Of a stretch of DNA of 64,000 nucleotides, positions 60,946 through 64,000 are shown in pieces. The stretch covers positions 10,691,463 through 10,755,462 of the forward strand of contig NC_036456.1 in NCBI RefSeq assembly GCF_002775205.1. Reading direction: 5' to 3'. The position numbers were made by a program, and so were the translations under genes. The notes beneath the pieces were generated by a model. The model had not been told where the DNA came from and did not search any database. It saw only the letters and a list, made by a program, of their open reading frames with translations. The first letter of the stretch is position 1; every line of letters begins with the position of its first letter. The stretch is from Xiphophorus maculatus. Its lineage: Eukaryota > Chordata > Actinopteri > Cyprinodontiformes > Poeciliidae.

Positions 60946-61905
60946 TTAAGTTTCCTCGCATACATGCTGGTTTATTAGTGGGCACAAATGCATCTAAACT
61001 AATGGAACCTTGGGAGGTGGTTAATAGTAGAGGTGAAGGGCCATATGCAATCAGAAGCCTCCTAGGATGGGTTATAAATGCTTCAGCAGAAGGTTACAAG
61101 GATCTTGAAAATGGCTACCCTTCAGTTCATGTCAACAGAACTACAGTTGATAAAATTGAAGAGCTTCTGACAAGCCAATACAACTATGACTTTATTGAGA
61201 AGTCCTTTACAGAACAAGATTAAATGTCAAGAGAGGAACAAAAATTCCTAGACATAATGGATCGCTCTGCGCAGCTAGGAAATGGACATTACAAACCGAA
61301 ACTGCCTTTCAAAAGGGAAGAACTCTTTATGCCAAATAACATTTCTGTTGCTCTGCAGCGCATACTTGGTTTGAAAAGGAAATTCAAAAAGAACAGAAAT
61401 TTTCATAAAGAGTACACAAACTTCATGACTAATGCCATTAATAGTGGACATGCAGAAAGGCAAGGTGTGGTATATACCACATCATGGTGTGTACCATCCA
61501 CAAAAACATAAGTTGCGTGTGGTGTTTGATTGTGCAGCAGAGTATAAAGGGGTCTCGCTTAACAGTCAGCTTTTACAGGGCCCAAACCTAACTAGCTCAT
61601 TGGTGGGGGTTCTGGTGAGGTTTCGGCAGGAACATGTGGCATTAATGGCAGACATAAAATCCATGTTCCACCAGGTTAAGGTGTCTGAGGAGCATGTGGA
61701 CTTTTTACTCTTCATGTGGTGGCCTCAAGGTAATCTAGAACAAGACCTTGAGGAATACCGTATGACTGTCCACTTATTTGGTGCAGTCTCCTCACCGAGC
61801 TGTGCTTGCTATGCTCTCAGAAAGACTGCTGAGGATAATCAGTCCAGCTTCTCAGCAGATGTTGTACTAACAGTCAACAAAAACTTTTACATGGATGACC
61901 TCTAA
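60946..61905 (+). mobile_element. Decayed BEL/Pao pol fragment
   Basis: Blocks typical of fish BEL/Pao elements occur in order: [118 protein letters not shown] and NFYMDDL. There is a stop before 61224, a frameshift with a short deletion around 61465-61475, and truncation after the RT active-site region at about 61905. Not functional. Confidence 0.85.
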
Positions 61906-62289
61906 ACCATAATTTCCTTTTGCCAAAAGGAAAGATTCCCTGATGAGTTCGCTGCATTAACATCCCACAACTCAGAAATATCCAGAGGTTGTGCCACCGG
62001 CTCTCAAGTTTATGTAGGTCGGGACTTTGACTAGGTCATACCAAAGCAACAGCATGTTTCTATCTAAAACGTGAGGGCTGCAGGTTAAGGCTCTTTTTCC
62101 TGTTGAGAGGTGAAATCTAATCTCAAATCTGTTTGAAAACCTCCATTGTGTGAGGATGTGAGTTTTTTTTGTGTTTGTCAGTTTGTCACAGTTTTTCACG
62201 TGTCACGGAGACACGTGAGTCTCTGTGTTGTCTACTTTGATAACCTAACCTAACAAAAAAAAAAAAAAAGGGATTTTTTTAGATTGTTC
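61906..62289. other. Non-coding DNA between retroelement relics
   Basis: No domain recognised. A 9-bp-arm hairpin (TCACGTGTC/GACACGTGA) lies near 62196-62218 and an A-run at 62256-62270. Confidence 0.5.
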
Positions 62290-62410
62290 CCACCTGTGGT
62301 CGACAGCCCGCCCACCCTGGTTGGGATGTTTTCTGTTTTTTCTGTGGACTCTTGCCCTCCGTCCAGCGCCCCTCCGCCCACCCTGGTTGGGTTGTTTTTT
62401 GTTTTTTTTT
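62290..62410 (+). mobile_element. Fragment of the compact LTR element, opposite orientation
   Basis: Two ~60-bp units containing CCGTCCAGCGCCCCTCCGCC and CCACCCTGGTTGG match the reverse complement of the units at about 39640-39745 in the tm4sf5 element. It is therefore a second, partial copy of the same family on the plus strand. Confidence 0.7.
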
Positions 62411-63490
62411 CTCGATACATTACAAGTTATTCTGACTGTTTCTGCATTCCAGAGATTTCTAAAAGTGACTAAAATTGATGTGAATAATTTTACAATACAA
62501 TTTGTAGACTATAATTCGCACATTTACATTCAACTTTTAGTTAAGAGTTTGGAATATACTTTATTTTAAAGTACATTTAAAGGCAGTAAATATGTTTCAA
62601 GCCCAAATGTGAGGAAAAGCTAAAAACATCAAGCAAAAAAAGTATCCATAGAGCAAATCCAGAAAACTCTTAAAACCCATTTTTATGAACGAATCTTGAA
62701 TCTTGAACATCCTGTCAATTTTAAACACAGCTCCAACAATAAGGAACACTTTAACAGTTATACAGAGCCATGTGAATTTGTTAGATTATTTTCTTCTTTA
62801 ATAACAAACACTTTAATTTAAAAACTGTGTTTTGTGCTGTCCTGTGTTGTCTTAAATTTTGAAATTGGGTTGATGTTCCGAAACACTTAAGTGTGACAAA
62901 CATGCAAAATGTTGGGAGATCAGGAAACACTATTCCACACCACGGTAAATAAATATTAATATCTTTTCACATTGATCTATTTTGGAAGCATACAAATAAA
63001 AACAGTTTTGATATGATTTGATTTTGTGACAGGAGAGAATTACTGTAGAGGTAATGTACACCTCATTACCCAGAGTACAAATCTTTCTGAAACAGAAACA
63101 CACATGTGGACTTAGCTTAAAATTGAGCATTTAAACTTTATAGATAACAATATGTTGCTTCTCTTTTATTTTGTCTAAAAATTTGGAGTTATTTTTATTT
63201 TACTTGAAATGCAAATGTTTTATTTTGTGAAACAAACACTATGAAAATCCACATTTAGGCTGCGACTGGAGAGAATATTATATGCATCTAATTTATTTGT
63301 TTTTAAAGAATTTCTTCACAATTTTTTATTTATTTTGCACATCCTGTCCTGCTGGATCAGTTTTGACCTTATAAAAGTAGAGAAACACTAATCAGCTGCA
63401 GAAACCCTCATAAACAATGGATTCAGTTCAGGAGATGTGGAAAGACATTGGAGTTACCGGTATATATATATACCGTATACAGTATATATA
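62411..63490. other. Non-coding AT-rich DNA; no gene seen
   Basis: No reading frame with recognisable features. Near 63460 it passes into short TATA-rich palindromic sequence flanking the Tc1-like element. Confidence 0.5.
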
Positions 63491-63873
63491 CAGTACAGAC
63501 CAAAAGTTTGGACACATCTTTCCAATTCAATGGGTTTTCTCTATTTTCATAACTATTTATAAGGCAAGAAATCTCACTTATTAACCTGACAGGGCAGGTT
63601 GACCTATGAAGTGAAAACCATTTCAGGTGACGACCTCTTGAAGCTCATCAAGAAAATGCAGAGTGTGTGCAAAGCAGTAATCACAGCAAAAGGTTGCTAC
63701 TTTGAAGAAACTAGAATATTTTCAGTTGTTTTACACTTTTTTGTTTAGTGCATATTTCCACATGTGTTATTCATAGTTTTGATGCCTTCAGTGTGAATCT
63801 ACAATGTCAATAGTCATGAAAATAAAGGAAAGTCATTGAATAAAAGGTGTGTCCAAACTTTTGTACTGTACTG
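63491..63873. mobile_element. Short Tc1/mariner-like element
   Basis: 30-bp terminal inverted repeats (CAGTACAGACCAAAAGTTTG... and its counterpart at 63844-63873) match at 27 of 30 positions. The interior is a deletion derivative with a decayed transposase end and no open frame. It is flanked by TATATA palindromic sequence containing further CAGTATATA words. Confidence 0.85.
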
Positions 63874-64000
63874 TGTATATACAGTATATATATATATACA
63901 ACATTTGCAGCAAGAGATGACTGACGTAAAGTAATTTTAGAAACCTGTGTGTTCCTGGCTCTGTGTGTTTTGTTCTCTACTCTTTGTTATTCTGTTTTAT

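Overview
The window is genomic DNA from a ray-finned (teleost) fish. It carries intron-containing vertebrate genes with GT-AG introns, roughly 60% AT intergenic DNA, a tRNA-derived SINE of the type common in spiny-rayed fishes, Tc1-like and piggyBac-like short elements, and Ty3, BEL/Pao and LINE retroelement sequence. No bacterial, plasmid or phage signature is present. Gene models were built by eye from reading frames, splice sites and family knowledge; exon phases were checked and close in frame for every full gene given.

Layout. (1) 1-7.8 kb: ttc5 (minus, N-terminal exons only, running off the left edge) head to head with a complete mettl3 (plus, 11 coding exons, 584 aa, catalytic DPPW intact). 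The two starts are 617 bp apart. (2) 9.2-18 kb: two minus-strand exons giving the C-terminal part of a gene I could not identify. They are separated by a full-length, apparently young Ty3/Gypsy retrotransposon with two 1079-bp LTRs that look identical, which landed inside an older, decayed repeat. (3) 18-35 kb: a gene-poor stretch with a LINE reverse-transcriptase relic, a piggyBac-like element, small palindromes and microsatellites. (4) 35.3-45.3 kb: tm4sf5 (minus, five coding exons, the last tentative). Its 6.5-kb third intron holds nested palindromes, an inverted-repeat element and a compact LTR element whose single long reading frame is mostly in-frame minisatellites. (5) 47.8-53.1 kb: two tandem copies of a TMEM272-like four-pass membrane protein gene (plus). 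(6) 53.7-55.2 kb: cda, cytidine deaminase (plus). (7) 56.5-58.2 kb: fis1 (plus). (8) 60-62 kb: decayed Ty3 and BEL/Pao pol pieces fused back to back. (9) 62-64 kb: a fragment of the same compact LTR element and a short Tc1-like element.

The genes do not form one pathway. METTL3 is the catalytic m6A mRNA methyltransferase; TTC5 is a TPR cofactor; CDA is a pyrimidine-salvage enzyme; FIS1 is a mitochondrial outer-membrane anchor; TM4SF5 and the TMEM272-like proteins are four-pass membrane proteins. The least familiar material is the compact LTR element with frame-preserving repeats, the Ty3-BEL fusion, the dense palindromes beside and inside tm4sf5 intron 3, and the unidentified minus-strand gene.
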